DNA of 64,000 nucleotides from NCBI RefSeq assembly GCF_001931675.1, contig NZ_CP014839.1, forward strand, positions 1,116,001-1,180,000, in the 5' to 3' direction. Source of the DNA: Pandoraea thiooxydans (GTDB lineage: Bacteria > Pseudomonadota > Gammaproteobacteria > Burkholderiales > Burkholderiaceae). This document shows positions 7,578-17,180 of the stretch, one piece after another. Within the stretch, counting starts at the first letter, position 1, and each line of letters begins with the position of its first letter. The notes under the pieces are model-generated. The model was not told the origin of the DNA, made no database searches, and was given only the letters and a program-made list of their open reading frames with translations. Made by a program: the position numbers and the translations under genes.

Positions 7578-8750
7578 TTAGGGACTGAGTTCGATCCATC
7601 CGGCGCAATACCATTCGTACAGAATGTCCCAGTCTGGCGCGGGCGGCGCCGGCAGCTTTGCGCAATCGGCCTGACTCAGTCGGCGAGTGTCGGCCAATCG
7701 GCGAAACCACTTTTGCACGATGCCGGGCAGCGGTTGAATTTCCCCGTTGATAAATGACTGGCCTTTCTCATACAGGCATTGACTTTGACGCGCCAGCACG
7801 ACGCCGTGCGCGCGAGCGCGACGCACAAAGGAGCCCCGCGCCATGGGTGACTCCGGCGGCGTGAAATAGACCTGGGGTTTGGGTTCGCTCAACCATTGCC
7901 CGAGGAAGCGGGCGATGTCCTGCCGGCGCCATCGGACTCTCGCCAACTGTGCGGCGATGTGATCGATCATTTGGTCTGGCAGGCGTGCCGGGTGTGCGAC
8001 AGACGGTTGCCAGGGGTCGGCGTAACGCCCTTCAAACGCGCGGCCAAGCGGTAGTTCGTCAGTATTTTCAGCCAGAAAATAGAGAAAGTTTTGCAGTATC
8101 TCGCGATTGGTCGGTGCCCGGAAGCCGATCGAATAGGTCATGCATTCACCTAGCGCGACGCCGTCGTGTGCATAGCCTGGCGGCAGGTAGAGCATGTCGC
8201 CGGGGGTCAGATCCCATTCCTGTTCTGCCTTGAAGTTTTTCAGTATTTTCAACGGCAAGCCGTCGATGAGCGTGTGATCCTGTTGGGCGGAAATGCGCCA
8301 TCGGCGGGTCCCGTGCGCCTGCAACAGGAATACGTCGTACGAATCGAAGTGCGGCCCGACGCCGCCGCCGTCGGTGGCGTAGCTGATCATGAGATCATCC
8401 AGCCGCGCGTCCGGCACGAAGCGGAACTGATCCAGCAGCGCGCGTGCGCCATCGTGATGCAGATTCACTCCCTGCAGCAGGAGCGTCCATTGACGCGCGC
8501 GTGCGCTTGGTAGCTCGGATGCCTCGAACGGCCCGCTCGATAGCGTCCAGTGTTGTCGGACCTTCCGGATCAGACGGGACTCGACGTCGTCCCGGGTCGC
8601 CAGCGCGAGCAGTGCGGCGCGGTCCAGCAATGGCGCGAAGCCGGGAATCGCCTGGCGAATCAGCAGCGGTTGGCGGTGCCAGTAGCGCCGCATGAATTCG
8701 GTTGGCGAGAGGCCGCCGAGCAGCGAGGGTGGTTGCAAGGATCTTTTCAT
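7578..8750 (-). CDS. Cupin/JmjC-type 2-oxoglutarate oxygenase, RoxA (YcfD)-like ribosomal oxygenase
   Basis: A 390-residue protein with a JmjC-type iron site: H134-F-D136 (VGPHFDSYDVFLL) and the distal His195 (PPGYAHDGV). The N-terminal PTEFMRRYWHRQPLLIR motif and the long C-terminal region are typical of YcfD/RoxA, which hydroxylates an arginine of ribosomal protein uL16; other cupin oxygenases with the same fold remain possible. It is transcribed away from slyD and the two genes share the 63-base space between their starts. Length matches the family (about 373 in E. coli). Confidence 0.85.
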   Translation of the reverse strand: MKRSLQPPSLLGGLSPTEFMRRYWHRQPLLIRQAIPGFAPLLDRAALLALATRDDVESRLIRKVRQHWTLSSGPFEASELPSARARQWTLLLQGVNLHHDGARALLDQFRFVPDARLDDLMISYATDGGGVGPHFDSYDVFLLQAHGTRRWRISAQQDHTLIDGLPLKILKNFKAEQEWDLTPGDMLYLPPGYAHDGVALGECMTYSIGFRAPTNREILQNFLYFLAENTDELPLGRAFEGRYADPWQPSVAHPARLPDQMIDHIAAQLARVRWRRQDIARFLGQWLSEPKPQVYFTPPESPMARGSFVRRARAHGVVLARQSQCLYEKGQSFINGEIQPLPGIVQKWFRRLADTRRLSQADCAKLPAPPAPDWDILYEWYCAGWIELSP

Positions 8751-8783
8751 GCGAGTACAAAGGAGCCGTCAGATAGGCTCCCG

Positions 8784-8789
8784 TATAAT
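8784..8789 (+). promoter_or_regulatory. -10 box (TATAAT) of the SlyD-like gene
   Basis: A perfect TATAAT 25 bases before the ATG at 8814. The -35 region overlaps the start of the divergent oxygenase gene and has no clear consensus hexamer. Confidence 0.5.
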
Positions 8790-8813
8790 GTGGGCTGTTT
8801 TCCGGAGAGTTTG

Positions 8814-9377
8814 ATGAAGATTGAAAAAAATACCGTCGTGTCGGTGGCGTACACGCTGTCAGATGCCCAAGGCAATCTGATCGAGGAAAGTGGCGACGAA
8901 CCGATGGTTTATTTGCATGGCGGCTATGATGGCACGTTCCCGAAAATCGAGGAAGCGCTGGATGGCCAGGATATCGGGTTTGAGGCGCAGCTGCAGTTGG
9001 AGCCCGAGGATGCATTTGGCGATTATGATCCCGAACTGATCAAGGTCGAGGAGCGCGGCCGTTTTCCCGAGCCGCTGGAAGTCGGCATGCAGTTCGAGGG
9101 ATCGCCCGAAGACGGCGACGATGAGGCGCAGATCCTGATCTACACGGTGACCGACGTGGCCGACGACAAAGTTGTGCTTGACGGCAACCACCCGCTGGCG
9201 GGTATGGCATTGAGATTTTCTCTCAAGGTCACTGACGTCCGGGAAGCTACCGAGGACGAAATCGAGCATGAGCACGCACATGGTGCGAGCGGACTCGAAG
9301 TTCTCGACGAGGACGATCAGGGTGAGGCCGACGGCGAGCAAGATGATCGTGATGGGACGCCGCGCATCCTGCACTGA
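8814..9377 (+). CDS. slyD: FKBP-type peptidyl-prolyl isomerase, SlyD-like
   Basis: Start set to the ATG at 8814, preceded by GGAGAG; the open frame extends upstream but only through the divergent gene. The 187-residue protein has the SlyD layout: split FKBP domain (MKIEKNTVVSVAYTL; ESGDEPMVYLHGG), an insert-in-flap chaperone domain around residues 65-125, and return to FKBP at HPLAGMALRFSL. The C-terminal tail has a few histidines (EHEHAHGA) and is mainly acidic, so metal binding is probably weaker than in E. coli SlyD. Role: proline isomerisation and holdase chaperone in the cytosol. Confidence 0.88.
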   Translation: MKIEKNTVVSVAYTLSDAQGNLIEESGDEPMVYLHGGYDGTFPKIEEALDGQDIGFEAQLQLEPEDAFGDYDPELIKVEERGRFPEPLEVGMQFEGSPEDGDDEAQILIYTVTDVADDKVVLDGNHPLAGMALRFSLKVTDVREATEDEIEHEHAHGASGLEVLDEDDQGEADGEQDDRDGTPRILH

Positions 9378-9560
9378 TAATTCCGGGGCTGCGTCCGACG
9401 TTTGACTGTGCGCAAGCCGGCATGTCTGGCACGCTGCGCTCGTCGCGCCCACGCAGGCGCGCGTGTTCGGGGTGGTTGGCTTGCAACGGCTGACGAGCTC
9501 TGACGCAAGGGCGCGGACGTTGTCCGCAATGAGCTGGTACGTCGCTGAGGTGACATCAGA

Positions 9561-9594
9561 ATTGGCCGCTTGATGCAAGCGGCCAATTTTTTTG
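9561..9594 (+). terminator. Rho-independent terminator after the SlyD-like gene
   Basis: Perfect 13-bp stem (AATTGGCCGCTTG and complement) with a 3-base loop, followed by T6 or more. It lies about 180 bases after the slyD stop, so the message would carry a long 3' tail. On the minus strand there is no U-run, so it does not serve mutS well. Confidence 0.85.
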
Positions 9595-9668
9595 CAGGCG
9601 GCAAAGCTGTTGCCCATCGGCGTGAGGTTTGCCGCCGGGCTCCACGAAGTGATCGCGGTCGCGGCGTC

Positions 9669-12329
9669 CTAGGTCTTGTCCAGCAGGCTGCGCAGCTCGT
9701 ATAGCGCCTCAAGCGCCTCGCGCGGACGGAGATTATCCGGGTCGATTGCCTCGATGCGGTCCAGAATGGCCTGTTGCGCCGCGCTGGGTGCAGGCGTGAC
9801 AGGAGTCGCTTCGATGGCGTCGAAGTGCGGCGTGGCAAACAGATCCATCTGCGGCGCTGCGGTGTTGAGCGATTGCTGCTCGAGCGCGGCCAGATGTTTG
9901 CGCGCGGCCCGAATCACGGCAGGTGGAACTCCGGCCAACTGCGCGACCTGCAATCCGTAGCTCTGGCTAGCCGGTCCGTCCTGTACTGCGTGCAGGAACA
10001 CAATGCCGTCGCCGTGTTCGATGGCATCGAGATGGACATTGGCCGCCTGCGGGAATTCCTCGGGCAATTGAGTCAGCTCGAAATAATGGGTGGCGAAAAG
10101 CGTGAAGCAGCGATTGTGTGTCAATAGCTGACGCGCGATCGCCCACGCCAGCGCCAAACCGTCGAAGGTCGATGTGCCGCGCCCGATTTCGTCCATCAGG
10201 ACCAGACTTTGTTCGGTCGCATTGTGCAAAATCGCGGCCGACTCCGTCATTTCGACCATGAAGGTCGAACGGCCGCCAGCCAGGTCGTCGGCTGCGCCGA
10301 TGCGCGTATAGATAGCGTCGAGCGGACCGAAGGTCGCCTGGTCGGCGGGAACGTAGCTGCCGACATAGGCGAGCAATGCAATCAGCGCAGTCTGGCGCAT
10401 GAAAGTCGATTTGCCGCCCATGTTGGGGCCGGTGATCAGCAGCAATTTGCGCGCCGAGTCCAGTTGGCAATCATTGGCGATAAAGCGCTCGACTTGATTT
10501 TCCACCACCGGGTGCCTGCCTTGAATGATCGAGAGCGCCGGCTCGTCGCTCAGGGTTGGCGCTACCCAGCGCAGCGCGCCGGCGCGCTCGGCCAGCGTGC
10601 ACAGCACATCCAGCTGGGCCAGTGCGGCGGCAATGCGCTGGCAATCCGCGATATGGGGCAACAACGATTGCAGCAGCGCGTCGTATAACATCTTCTCGCG
10701 CGCCAGGGAGCGCTCCTGAGCCGATAGCGCCTTGTCCTCGAAGGTCTTGAGTTCCGGCGTGATGTAGCGCTCCGCGTTTTTGAGCGTTTGGCGACGCCGA
10801 TAGTCGTCCGGCACCTTGTCGGTTTGACCGCGCGTGACCTCGATATAAAAGCCGTGAACCTTGTTGTATTCGACGCGCAGATTGGGGATGCCGGTGCGCG
10901 CTCGCTCGCGCGCCTCCAGATCGACCAAGAACTGTCCGCAGTTTTCGGAAATGTCCCGCAATTCATCGAGCTCGGCGTCGAAGCCTCGCGCGATGACGCC
11001 GCCGTCGCGCAGTATCGCGGCAGGCTCGGCAGCGATCGCGCGGGCCAGCATGTCGACGCACGCTTCGGGCGCCGCCAGCTCGGCATAAAGGGTGTCGAGC
11101 AAATGCGCTGCTCCACCTTGCGCCGGAGCCAAGGCGGCCTGCAACTGTGGCAACTGCTGCAACGAGTCGCGCAGGCTCGATAGATCTCGCGGTCTGGCCG
11201 ATAACAGTGCCAGCCGGGCGGTGATGCGCTCGACATCGGCGATGCGGCGCAATTCATTGCGCAACGGCCGCCAGACGGCACCGGATGCATCGTCGGTCAG
11301 CACGCCGATGGCTTGCTGGCGCGCGCGCGGGATTTGCTGATCGCGCCAGGGATGATGCAACCAGTGGCGCAATAGCCGGCTGCCCATGGTGGTGCTGCAG
11401 GTATCGAGCAGCGAGAGCAGCGTCGGCGAATCCGTGCCGCGCAGGGTTTCCGTGAGTTCGAGGTTGCGGCGCGTGGCGCTGTCCAGGCCGATGTACGCAG
11501 ACTCGCGCTCGACGATCAATTTTTGCACGTGCCGCAGTGACTGCCCCTGAGTCGCCGCAGCGTATTGGAGCAGTGCGCCGACCGCGCCGAGGGCTGGGGC
11601 AAGGCCATCGCACCCGAAGGCGCTTAGCTGCGTTACCCCCAGTTGATCGCACAGGCGTTGGGTTCCCGCGGTGATGTCGAAATGCCAGTCCGGTAGTCGC
11701 GTCAGAGCGCCGTGAGCGAGCCCTTTGACGGCATCAATCTGGCTGTCCGCTACGAGCGTCTCGGCAGGACGAATGCGCTCGAACTCACGCTCCAGACGAT
11801 CCGGCGCAACATCGAGCAGGCGCAATTCACCGCCGGCCAGATTGAGCCAGGCGAGCCCAAGTTTGGGGGCTCCCGCCTTGCGCGCCGGCTGCGCGTATAG
11901 CGCCAGCAGGTATTGGTCGACCTTGTCGGACAACAGTGCCGCGTCGGTCAGCGTGCCAGGCGTGACGACCCTGACCACCTTTCGCTCGACCGGGCCTTTG
12001 GCGGTGGCCGGGTCTCCGATCTGTTCGCAGATTGCGACCGATTCGCCGAGTTTGACCAGTTTGGCGAGGTATTGCTCTGCCGCGTGATGCGGCACCCCGG
12101 CCATCTTGATCGGCGTGCCGGCAGAGGCGCCGCGTGCGGTCAGCGTGAGGTCGAGCAGGCGAGATGCTTTTTCCGCATCGTCGAAGAACAATTCGTAGAA
12201 ATCGCCCATGCGATAAAACACGAGCGTGTCGGGATGATCGGCCTTGATGCGCAGGTATTGCTGCATCATCGGCGTGTGGTTATCGAGGGTGCTATCGCGA
12301 TCGGCAGCTGCCTTGGGTGATACGGCCAT
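9669..12329 (-). CDS. mutS: DNA mismatch repair protein MutS
   Basis: Recognises base mismatches and small loops and starts methyl-directed repair with MutL. The 886-residue protein has the mismatch-reading Phe-x-Glu (F44, E46 in MGDFYELF), the connector, core and clamp domains, and the ABC-type ATPase with Walker A ([10 protein letters not shown], about residue 630), the Walker B region ending in [12 protein letters not shown], and a C-terminal helix-turn-helix/dimerisation tail. ATG at 12329 follows GAGAGG by 5 bases. It stands alone on the minus strand. Length is slightly above E. coli MutS (853). Confidence 0.97.
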   Translation of the reverse strand: MAVSPKAAADRDSTLDNHTPMMQQYLRIKADHPDTLVFYRMGDFYELFFDDAEKASRLLDLTLTARGASAGTPIKMAGVPHHAAEQYLAKLVKLGESVAICEQIGDPATAKGPVERKVVRVVTPGTLTDAALLSDKVDQYLLALYAQPARKAGAPKLGLAWLNLAGGELRLLDVAPDRLEREFERIRPAETLVADSQIDAVKGLAHGALTRLPDWHFDITAGTQRLCDQLGVTQLSAFGCDGLAPALGAVGALLQYAAATQGQSLRHVQKLIVERESAYIGLDSATRRNLELTETLRGTDSPTLLSLLDTCSTTMGSRLLRHWLHHPWRDQQIPRARQQAIGVLTDDASGAVWRPLRNELRRIADVERITARLALLSARPRDLSSLRDSLQQLPQLQAALAPAQGGAAHLLDTLYAELAAPEACVDMLARAIAAEPAAILRDGGVIARGFDAELDELRDISENCGQFLVDLEARERARTGIPNLRVEYNKVHGFYIEVTRGQTDKVPDDYRRRQTLKNAERYITPELKTFEDKALSAQERSLAREKMLYDALLQSLLPHIADCQRIAAALAQLDVLCTLAERAGALRWVAPTLSDEPALSIIQGRHPVVENQVERFIANDCQLDSARKLLLITGPNMGGKSTFMRQTALIALLAYVGSYVPADQATFGPLDAIYTRIGAADDLAGGRSTFMVEMTESAAILHNATEQSLVLMDEIGRGTSTFDGLALAWAIARQLLTHNRCFTLFATHYFELTQLPEEFPQAANVHLDAIEHGDGIVFLHAVQDGPASQSYGLQVAQLAGVPPAVIRAARKHLAALEQQSLNTAAPQMDLFATPHFDAIEATPVTPAPSAAQQAILDRIEAIDPDNLRPREALEALYELRSLLDKT

Positions 12330-12524
12330 TCATTCCTCTCAGAGGCGTCCCAAGCGGACGCTTAACGCAAATTTGCCAGGCAAAATTTAGCACACATGCG
12401 TTAGTGGATTTCACCTGCGAGCCGAACCCCACGCTCCGAGTGCCGCCGGAACCCCGCTGAACTGACGCAGTGGCGCGCAGCTTGAGGCTCCGGCGCGAAG
12501 ATTTACTTTTAATGGTTTTGGTGC

Positions 12525-12554
12525 TTGTTGATTTTTAAAATGCCGTGCTACAAT
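12525..12554 (+). promoter_or_regulatory. Promoter of tRNA-Val (and possibly thrS)
   Basis: TTGTTG at 12525-12530, an 18-base spacer and TACAAT at 12549-12554, 16 bases before the tRNA. It is the only reasonable promoter seen in the 240-base gap after mutS. Confidence 0.55.
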
Positions 12555-12570
12555 CGCGTTCTCTTGAAAT

Positions 12571-12647
12571 AGGCTCGTAGCTCAGCTGGTTAGAGCACCA
12601 CCTTGACATGGTGGGGGTCGTTGGTTCGAGTCCAATCGAGCCTACCA
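12571..12647 (+). tRNA. tRNA-Val (anticodon GAC)
   Basis: A complete 77-base cloverleaf: acceptor stem AGGCTCG with CGAGCCT, D-arm GCTCAGCTGGTTAGAGC, anticodon stem CCACC/GGTGG around the loop TTGACAT (anticodon GAC, 12605-12607), T-arm with GGTTCGAGTCC, and an encoded ACCA end. GAC reads valine codons GUC and GUU. In Burkholderiales this tRNA commonly sits before thrS, as here. Confidence 0.97.
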
Positions 12648-12855
12648 ACGAACACACGTTTTTCTGTAAGAATTTAGGAAGGCATCCAGGTTATGACAGC
12701 GCGAACTTTTACCGAGGTGAAGGCGCGACGTTAGTCGGGGTGTTTTTCGTCTCAAGAAAAGCAAGCAAATGCGGCCTCGGCATACGTCGAGGCCGCATTT
12801 TTTTCGCCCATTGAATTTGCCCGATGAGGGGCTTTGCAAAAAAAGGGGTCGCCGC
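12648..12855 (+). other. tRNA-Val to thrS gap (leader region)
   Basis: 208 bases without a convincing gene. It holds the terminator at 12767-12804 and a possible short frame that overlaps the tRNA 3' half, which I do not believe. I see no strong second promoter between the terminator and thrS; TTGAAT at about 12807 is a weak -35 candidate. Confidence 0.5.
12767..12804 (+). terminator. Terminator or attenuator in the thrS leader
   Basis: Perfect 13-bp stem (AAATGCGGCCTCG and complement), 8-base loop, then T7. It ends 51 bases before the thrS ATG. It could simply end the tRNA-Val transcript, or it could be a regulated stop for thrS. Confidence 0.8.
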
Positions 12856-14763
12856 ATGGTTTCTGTTCGTTTGCCTGATGGTTCGCAGCGCCAGTTTGAT
12901 CAACCGGTCACGGTAGCGCAAGTCGCTGCATCGATTGGCCCAGGGCTGGCCAAGGCCGCCTTGGCTGGCAAGGTCGACGGCAGGTTGGTCGATACGTCCT
13001 ACTTGCTCGATCAGGATGTCGATCTGGCGATTGTTACCGAGCGTGACCCGGACGGCCTTGACGTCATCCGCCATTCGACGGCTCACTTGCTCGCTTACGC
13101 CGTGAAGGCGCTCTATCCGGAGGCGCAAGTCACCATCGGGCCGGTGATCGAAAACGGCTTTTACTACGATTTTTCCTTTCATCGGCCTTTCACGCCGGAG
13201 GACCTCGCGGCGATCGAGCAGAAAATGCACGAACTGGCCAAACGAGACGAGCCGGTCGTGCGCGAAGTGTGGAATCGTGACGACGCGGTCGCCTTGTTCA
13301 ATTCAATGGGTGAAAAGTACAAGGCGGAGATCATCGCGTCGATTCCGGCCGAGCAGGAGATCGGGTTGTACCGGGAGGGGCAATTTGTCGATTTGTGCCG
13401 GGGCCCGCACGTTCCATCCACCGGCAAGCTGAAGGTTTTCAAGTTGATGAAGGTCGCCGGCGCTTATTGGCGCGGTGACTCGAATAATGAGCAGTTGCAG
13501 CGCATTTATGGCACGGCATGGGCGAAGAAGGAAGATCAGGATGCCTACCTGCATATGCTCGAAGAGGCGGAAAAGCGCGATCACCGCAAGCTCGGTCGGT
13601 CGCTCGATCTGTTTCATTTCCAGGAGGAAGCGCCTGGCCTGATCTTCTGGCATCCGAAGGGGTGGACGATTTGGCAGGAAGTCGAGCAGTATATGCGGCG
13701 CATTTACCGCGACAACGGCTATCAGGAGGTCAAGGCACCGCAGATTCTCGATCGCGCCTTGTGGGAAAAATCCGGGCACTGGGAGAACTACAAAGAGAAC
13801 ATGTTCACCACGGAGTCGGAAAATCGCCACTATGCGCTCAAGCCGATGAATTGTCCGGGACATGTGCAGATCTTCAACGCCACCCTGCACAGCTATCGGG
13901 ATTTGCCGCTGCGCTATGGCGAATTCGGTCAGTGTCATCGCAACGAGCCGTCCGGCGCGCTGCATGGATTGATGCGGGTGCGCGGCTTTACCCAGGATGA
14001 CGGCCATATTTTCTGCACCGAAGATCAAATTCTCGACGAGTGCGTGAACTACACGTCGTTGCTGCAGCGCGTTTATAAGGATTTCGGCTTTTCGGAGATC
14101 ATCTATAAAGTCGCGACGCGTCCTCCCAAGCGGGTGGGAACCGATGCGGGCTGGGATAAGGCGGAGTTTGCCTTGATGGAATCGCTGCGTCGCTCGGGCT
14201 GTGAATTCGAGATCGCGGAGGGCGATGGGGCATTTTACGGACCGAAGATCGAGTACACCCTTAAAGATGCGATCGGTCGCCAATGGCAATGCGGAACGAT
14301 GCAAGTCGATTTTTCGATGCCGGAGCGACTGAACGCCGAGTATGTGGCCGAAGATAATGCTCGCAAGCGACCGGTGATGCTGCACCGAGCCATTCTTGGG
14401 TCGTTGGAGCGGTTCATCGGCATTCTGATTGAGCACCATGCTGGTGCATTGCCCCTTTGGCTCGCGCCGGAACAGGCTATCGTGCTGAATATTGCGGAAA
14501 ATCAAGCCGAATATGCCCAGCAGGTAACTCAAACGTTGAAAAAACAAGGGTTTAGAGTTCGGGCCGATTTGCGCAATGAGAAAATTAGCTATAAAATACG
14601 CGAGCACGCGCTGCAAAAGGTACCGTATTTGCTTGTCGTTGGTGACAAAGAGCGCGATGCCAACGTGGTAGCCGTTCGGGCTCGTGGCGGTGTGGACTTG
14701 GGGACTCTACCCTTATCCGCGTTATCAGAACGCTTCATTCAAGAGTGTGAAGCTTTTCAATAA
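12856..14763 (+). CDS. thrS: Threonine--tRNA ligase
   Basis: Start set to the ATG at 12856 with AAGGGG before it; this gives [10 protein letters not shown] and exactly 635 residues, the usual size. Class II synthetase that charges tRNA-Thr and edits mischarged Ser. Domains in order: N-terminal TGS domain (1-60), the editing domain with the HSTAHLL metal/editing motif at about residue 75, the catalytic core with the zinc-site MNCPGH and class II motifs 2 ([11 protein letters not shown]) and 3 ([16 protein letters not shown]), and a C-terminal anticodon-binding domain. Followed by infC as in most proteobacteria. Confidence 0.97.
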   Translation: MVSVRLPDGSQRQFDQPVTVAQVAASIGPGLAKAALAGKVDGRLVDTSYLLDQDVDLAIVTERDPDGLDVIRHSTAHLLAYAVKALYPEAQVTIGPVIENGFYYDFSFHRPFTPEDLAAIEQKMHELAKRDEPVVREVWNRDDAVALFNSMGEKYKAEIIASIPAEQEIGLYREGQFVDLCRGPHVPSTGKLKVFKLMKVAGAYWRGDSNNEQLQRIYGTAWAKKEDQDAYLHMLEEAEKRDHRKLGRSLDLFHFQEEAPGLIFWHPKGWTIWQEVEQYMRRIYRDNGYQEVKAPQILDRALWEKSGHWENYKENMFTTESENRHYALKPMNCPGHVQIFNATLHSYRDLPLRYGEFGQCHRNEPSGALHGLMRVRGFTQDDGHIFCTEDQILDECVNYTSLLQRVYKDFGFSEIIYKVATRPPKRVGTDAGWDKAEFALMESLRRSGCEFEIAEGDGAFYGPKIEYTLKDAIGRQWQCGTMQVDFSMPERLNAEYVAEDNARKRPVMLHRAILGSLERFIGILIEHHAGALPLWLAPEQAIVLNIAENQAEYAQQVTQTLKKQGFRVRADLRNEKISYKIREHALQKVPYLLVVGDKERDANVVAVRARGGVDLGTLPLSALSERFIQECEAFQ

Positions 14764-14813
14764 TGCCACCGAGAAGCGCGGCTAATTTTTTGTATTTTTA
14801 AAGGAAACGTAAC

Positions 14814-15335
14814 ATCGCTACGGAGAAGTCGCATCGCATCAACGGCGAAATTACCGCGCCGGAAGTGCGTCTAGTTGGGGTCGACGGGGAACCGATCGGC
14901 GTCGTTAAACTGGCTGAAGCCTTCCGGATGTCCGAGGAAGGCGATCTGGATTTGGTCGAGATTGCGCCGCAGGCGCAACCGCCGGTGTGTCGGCTGATGG
15001 ATTACGGTAAATTCAAATACCAGGAATCCAAGAAGGCGCACGAGGCCAAGCTCAAGCAAAAGGTCATCCAGATCAAGGAAGTCAAATTCCGTCCTGGGAC
15101 AGACGAGGGTGACTACCAGGTTAAGTTGCGCAATCTACAGCGTTTCTTGGACGAGGGTGACAAGACCAAGATAACGTTACGTTTTCGCGGGCGCGAAATG
15201 GCTCACCAGGAGATCGGCATGCGCGTGCTGGAACGCTTGCGTGCGGATCTCGACGAAATTGGGCAGGTCGAGCAAATGCCCAAGATGGAAGGGCGCCAGA
15301 TGATCATGGTGCTCGCGCCCAAAAGGAAGAAGTGA
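14814..15335 (+). CDS. infC: Translation initiation factor IF-3, ATC start codon
   Basis: Begins with ATC at 14814, 7 bases after AAAGGAAA, giving (M)[18 protein letters not shown] and 173 residues; the first ordinary start in frame would lose this conserved N-terminus. IF-3 binds the 30S subunit, prevents 70S formation and rejects non-standard start codons, so a rare AUC-type start lets it limit its own synthesis, as shown for AUU in E. coli infC. The N-domain, Lys-rich linker ([11 protein letters not shown]) and C-domain are all present. First gene of the infC-rpmI-rplT unit. Confidence 0.95.
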   Translation: MATEKSHRINGEITAPEVRLVGVDGEPIGVVKLAEAFRMSEEGDLDLVEIAPQAQPPVCRLMDYGKFKYQESKKAHEAKLKQKVIQIKEVKFRPGTDEGDYQVKLRNLQRFLDEGDKTKITLRFRGREMAHQEIGMRVLERLRADLDEIGQVEQMPKMEGRQMIMVLAPKRKK

Positions 15336-15341
15336 ATCGTG

Positions 15342-15460
15342 TCATCGCGGAGGAATCCGCGGTGAGACAAGCAGGGGCATCAGCCCCACATAAGTGAGAG
15401 CAGGTCAGTCAAGGGTCGCTGTTCGCGGCACACCTGTGATCATGTCAAAACTGGAGTTTT
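15342..15460 (+). promoter_or_regulatory. Structured leader between infC and rpmI
   Basis: Three hairpins in 120 bases: a 10-bp stem with a GGAA loop (15342-15365, one G-U pair), a 5-bp GC stem with an ATCA loop (15374-15387), and AAAACT-GG-AGTTTT (15447-15460), which encloses the rpmI ribosome binding site GGAG. No promoter is obvious. A translational operator for ribosomal protein L20, as in E. coli, is a reasonable guess. Confidence 0.45.
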
Positions 15461-15462
15461 TC

Positions 15463-15660
15463 ATGCCGAAGATGAAAACCAAGAAAAGCGCATCCAAGCG
15501 CTTTGTGGTGCGTCCGGGCGGAACCGTCAAGCGCGGTCAAGCCTTCAAGCGCCACATCCTTACCAAAAAAACCACCAAGAACAAACGCCACCTGCGCGGT
15601 TCTGCGGAAGTTCACGAGTCCAACGTGAAATCCGTGCGCGCAATGATGCCGTTCGCTTAA
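15463..15660 (+). CDS. rpmI: 50S ribosomal protein L35
   Basis: Start set to the ATG at 15463 after GGAG; the open frame goes further up but [14 protein letters not shown] is the invariant family start. The 65-residue, very basic protein is the standard length. It lies 23 bases before rplT. In E. coli the two are co-regulated by L20 binding the mRNA ahead of rpmI. Confidence 0.97.
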   Translation: MPKMKTKKSASKRFVVRPGGTVKRGQAFKRHILTKKTTKNKRHLRGSAEVHESNVKSVRAMMPFA

Positions 15661-15683
15661 ACCCCGACCGATAGGAGAAAAAC

Positions 15684-16043
15684 ATGCCTCGAGTCAAACG
15701 TGGGGTCACAGCGCGGGCCCGTCATAAAAAGATCATTGCTGCCGCCAAGGGGTACCGCGGTCGCCGCAACAACGTATTCCGCATTGCCAAGCAAGCTGTC
15801 ATGCGCGCCGGGCAATATGCCTATCGCGATCGCCGCAACAAGAAGCGTGTCTTCCGCGCACTGTGGATTACGCGGATCAACGCGGGTGTGCGTGAGCATG
15901 GCATGACCTACAGCGTGTTCATCAATGGCTTGAAAAAGGCGTCGATCGAGCTTGACCGCAAGGTGCTGGCGGATATGGCTGTCACGGACAAGGCTGCCTT
16001 TGCGGCGATTGTCAATCAGGTGAAGGCCGCCGTCGCAGCGTAA
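15684..16043 (+). CDS. rplT: 50S ribosomal protein L20
   Basis: 119 residues beginning [16 protein letters not shown], the standard N-terminus, with GGAG 9 bases upstream. It binds 23S rRNA early in 50S assembly and is dispensable in mature ribosomes. In E. coli it represses its own operon by binding the rpmI leader. The gene is followed by a terminator-like hairpin before pheS. Confidence 0.97.
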   Translation: MPRVKRGVTARARHKKIIAAAKGYRGRRNNVFRIAKQAVMRAGQYAYRDRRNKKRVFRALWITRINAGVREHGMTYSVFINGLKKASIELDRKVLADMAVTDKAAFAAIVNQVKAAVAA

Positions 16044-16085
16044 ATGCTGTATTTTGAGCAGCGCCAGAATTTGGCGCCGCCGCCT

Positions 16086-16117
16086 AAGGGGGCTCTCACC
16101 GAGCCCCCTTTTGTTTT
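16086..16117 (+). terminator. Terminator or attenuator between rplT and pheS
   Basis: Perfect 10-bp stem AAGGGGGCTC with its complement, 5-base loop, then TTTTGTTTT. It ends 32 bases before pheS. A smaller stem (GCGCCA/TGGCGC) precedes it. No Phe-rich leader peptide is visible, so an E. coli-type pheM attenuator is not supported. Confidence 0.8.
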
Positions 16118-16149
16118 CGACATTCGATTTGCTCAACCTCCGAGCCCTT

Positions 16150-17163
16150 ATGGATCTGGAACACATCGTAAGCGAAGCGCAGCGAGCCTTTGCCGCTGCC
16201 CTGGATGCCGCGTCCCTTGAAAATGAAAAGGCGCGTTTTCTCGGAAAATCCGGGCAACTGACCGAATTACTCAAGGGACTGGGCAAGCTTGACGCGGAGC
16301 AGCGCAAAGCGGAAGGGGCGCGCATCAACGCGGCCAAGCAACAGGTCGAGGCCGCCTTGCAGGCCCGTCGTCAGGCGTTGAACGATGAGCTGATGAATGT
16401 TCGCCTGGCCGCCGAGGCCATCGACGTGACGCTGCCGGGGCGTGGGCAATCGCGCGGTACGCTTCACCCGGTGTTGACCACCTGGGAGCGGGTGGAAAAG
16501 ATCTTTCACTCGATCGGTTTCGACGTGGCCGACGGCCCGGAGATCGAAACCGATTGGTATAACTTCACTGCGTTGAACAGCCCGGAAAACCACCCGGCTC
16601 GCTCGATGCAAGACACTTTTTACGTCGATGGCAGCGATGAGACGGGCAAGCCATTGCTGTTGAGGACTCATACAAGTCCGATGCAGGTGCGCTATGCGCG
16701 GATGCATCGTCCGCCGATCAAGGTTATCGCGCCGGGGCGTACATATCGCGTTGACAGCGATGCGACGCATTCGCCGATGTTCCATCAAGTCGAAGGACTG
16801 TGGATTGACGAGAACATCAGCTTCGCCGACCTGAAGGGCGTATACACTGATTTTCTGCGGCAGTTCTTTGAGCGGGACGACATCCGCGTTCGATTCCGCC
16901 CCTCCTATTTCCCATTTACCGAGCCGTCGGCAGAAATCGATATGACGTTCGAGACAGGGAAAAATGCGGGGAAATGGTTGGAAATTTCCGGGTCTGGCCA
17001 GGTTCATCCGAACGTTGTGCGCAACATGGGACTCGACCCCGAGCGGTACATCGGTTTTGCCTTCGGCAGCGGTCTGGAGCGTCTGGCGATGTTGCGCTAT
17101 GGCGTCGATGACCTGCGCCTGTTCTACGAAAACGATCTGCGCTTCCTGCGCCAATTTGCATAA
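16150..17163 (+). CDS. pheS: Phenylalanine--tRNA ligase alpha subunit
   Basis: Start set to the ATG at 16150 ([14 protein letters not shown]), giving 337 residues, the family size. The frame is open to 16054, but that would run through the terminator at 16086. Catalytic subunit of the alpha2-beta2 enzyme that charges tRNA-Phe. A coiled-coil N-terminus (1-90) contacts tRNA; class II motif 1 and the [11 protein letters not shown], motif 2 ([18 protein letters not shown]) and motif 3 ([14 protein letters not shown]) segments are all intact. pheT follows after 17 bases. Confidence 0.96.
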   Translation: MDLEHIVSEAQRAFAAALDAASLENEKARFLGKSGQLTELLKGLGKLDAEQRKAEGARINAAKQQVEAALQARRQALNDELMNVRLAAEAIDVTLPGRGQSRGTLHPVLTTWERVEKIFHSIGFDVADGPEIETDWYNFTALNSPENHPARSMQDTFYVDGSDETGKPLLLRTHTSPMQVRYARMHRPPIKVIAPGRTYRVDSDATHSPMFHQVEGLWIDENISFADLKGVYTDFLRQFFERDDIRVRFRPSYFPFTEPSAEIDMTFETGKNAGKWLEISGSGQVHPNVVRNMGLDPERYIGFAFGSGLERLAMLRYGVDDLRLFYENDLRFLRQFA

Positions 17164-17180
17164 AAGGCTGCTTCAACAAC

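Noticed and set aside
12608-12814. 68-codon frame overlapping tRNA-Val and the thrS leader
   Set aside because: Starts inside the tRNA and crosses the terminator; too unlikely as a leader peptide, and it has no Thr run.
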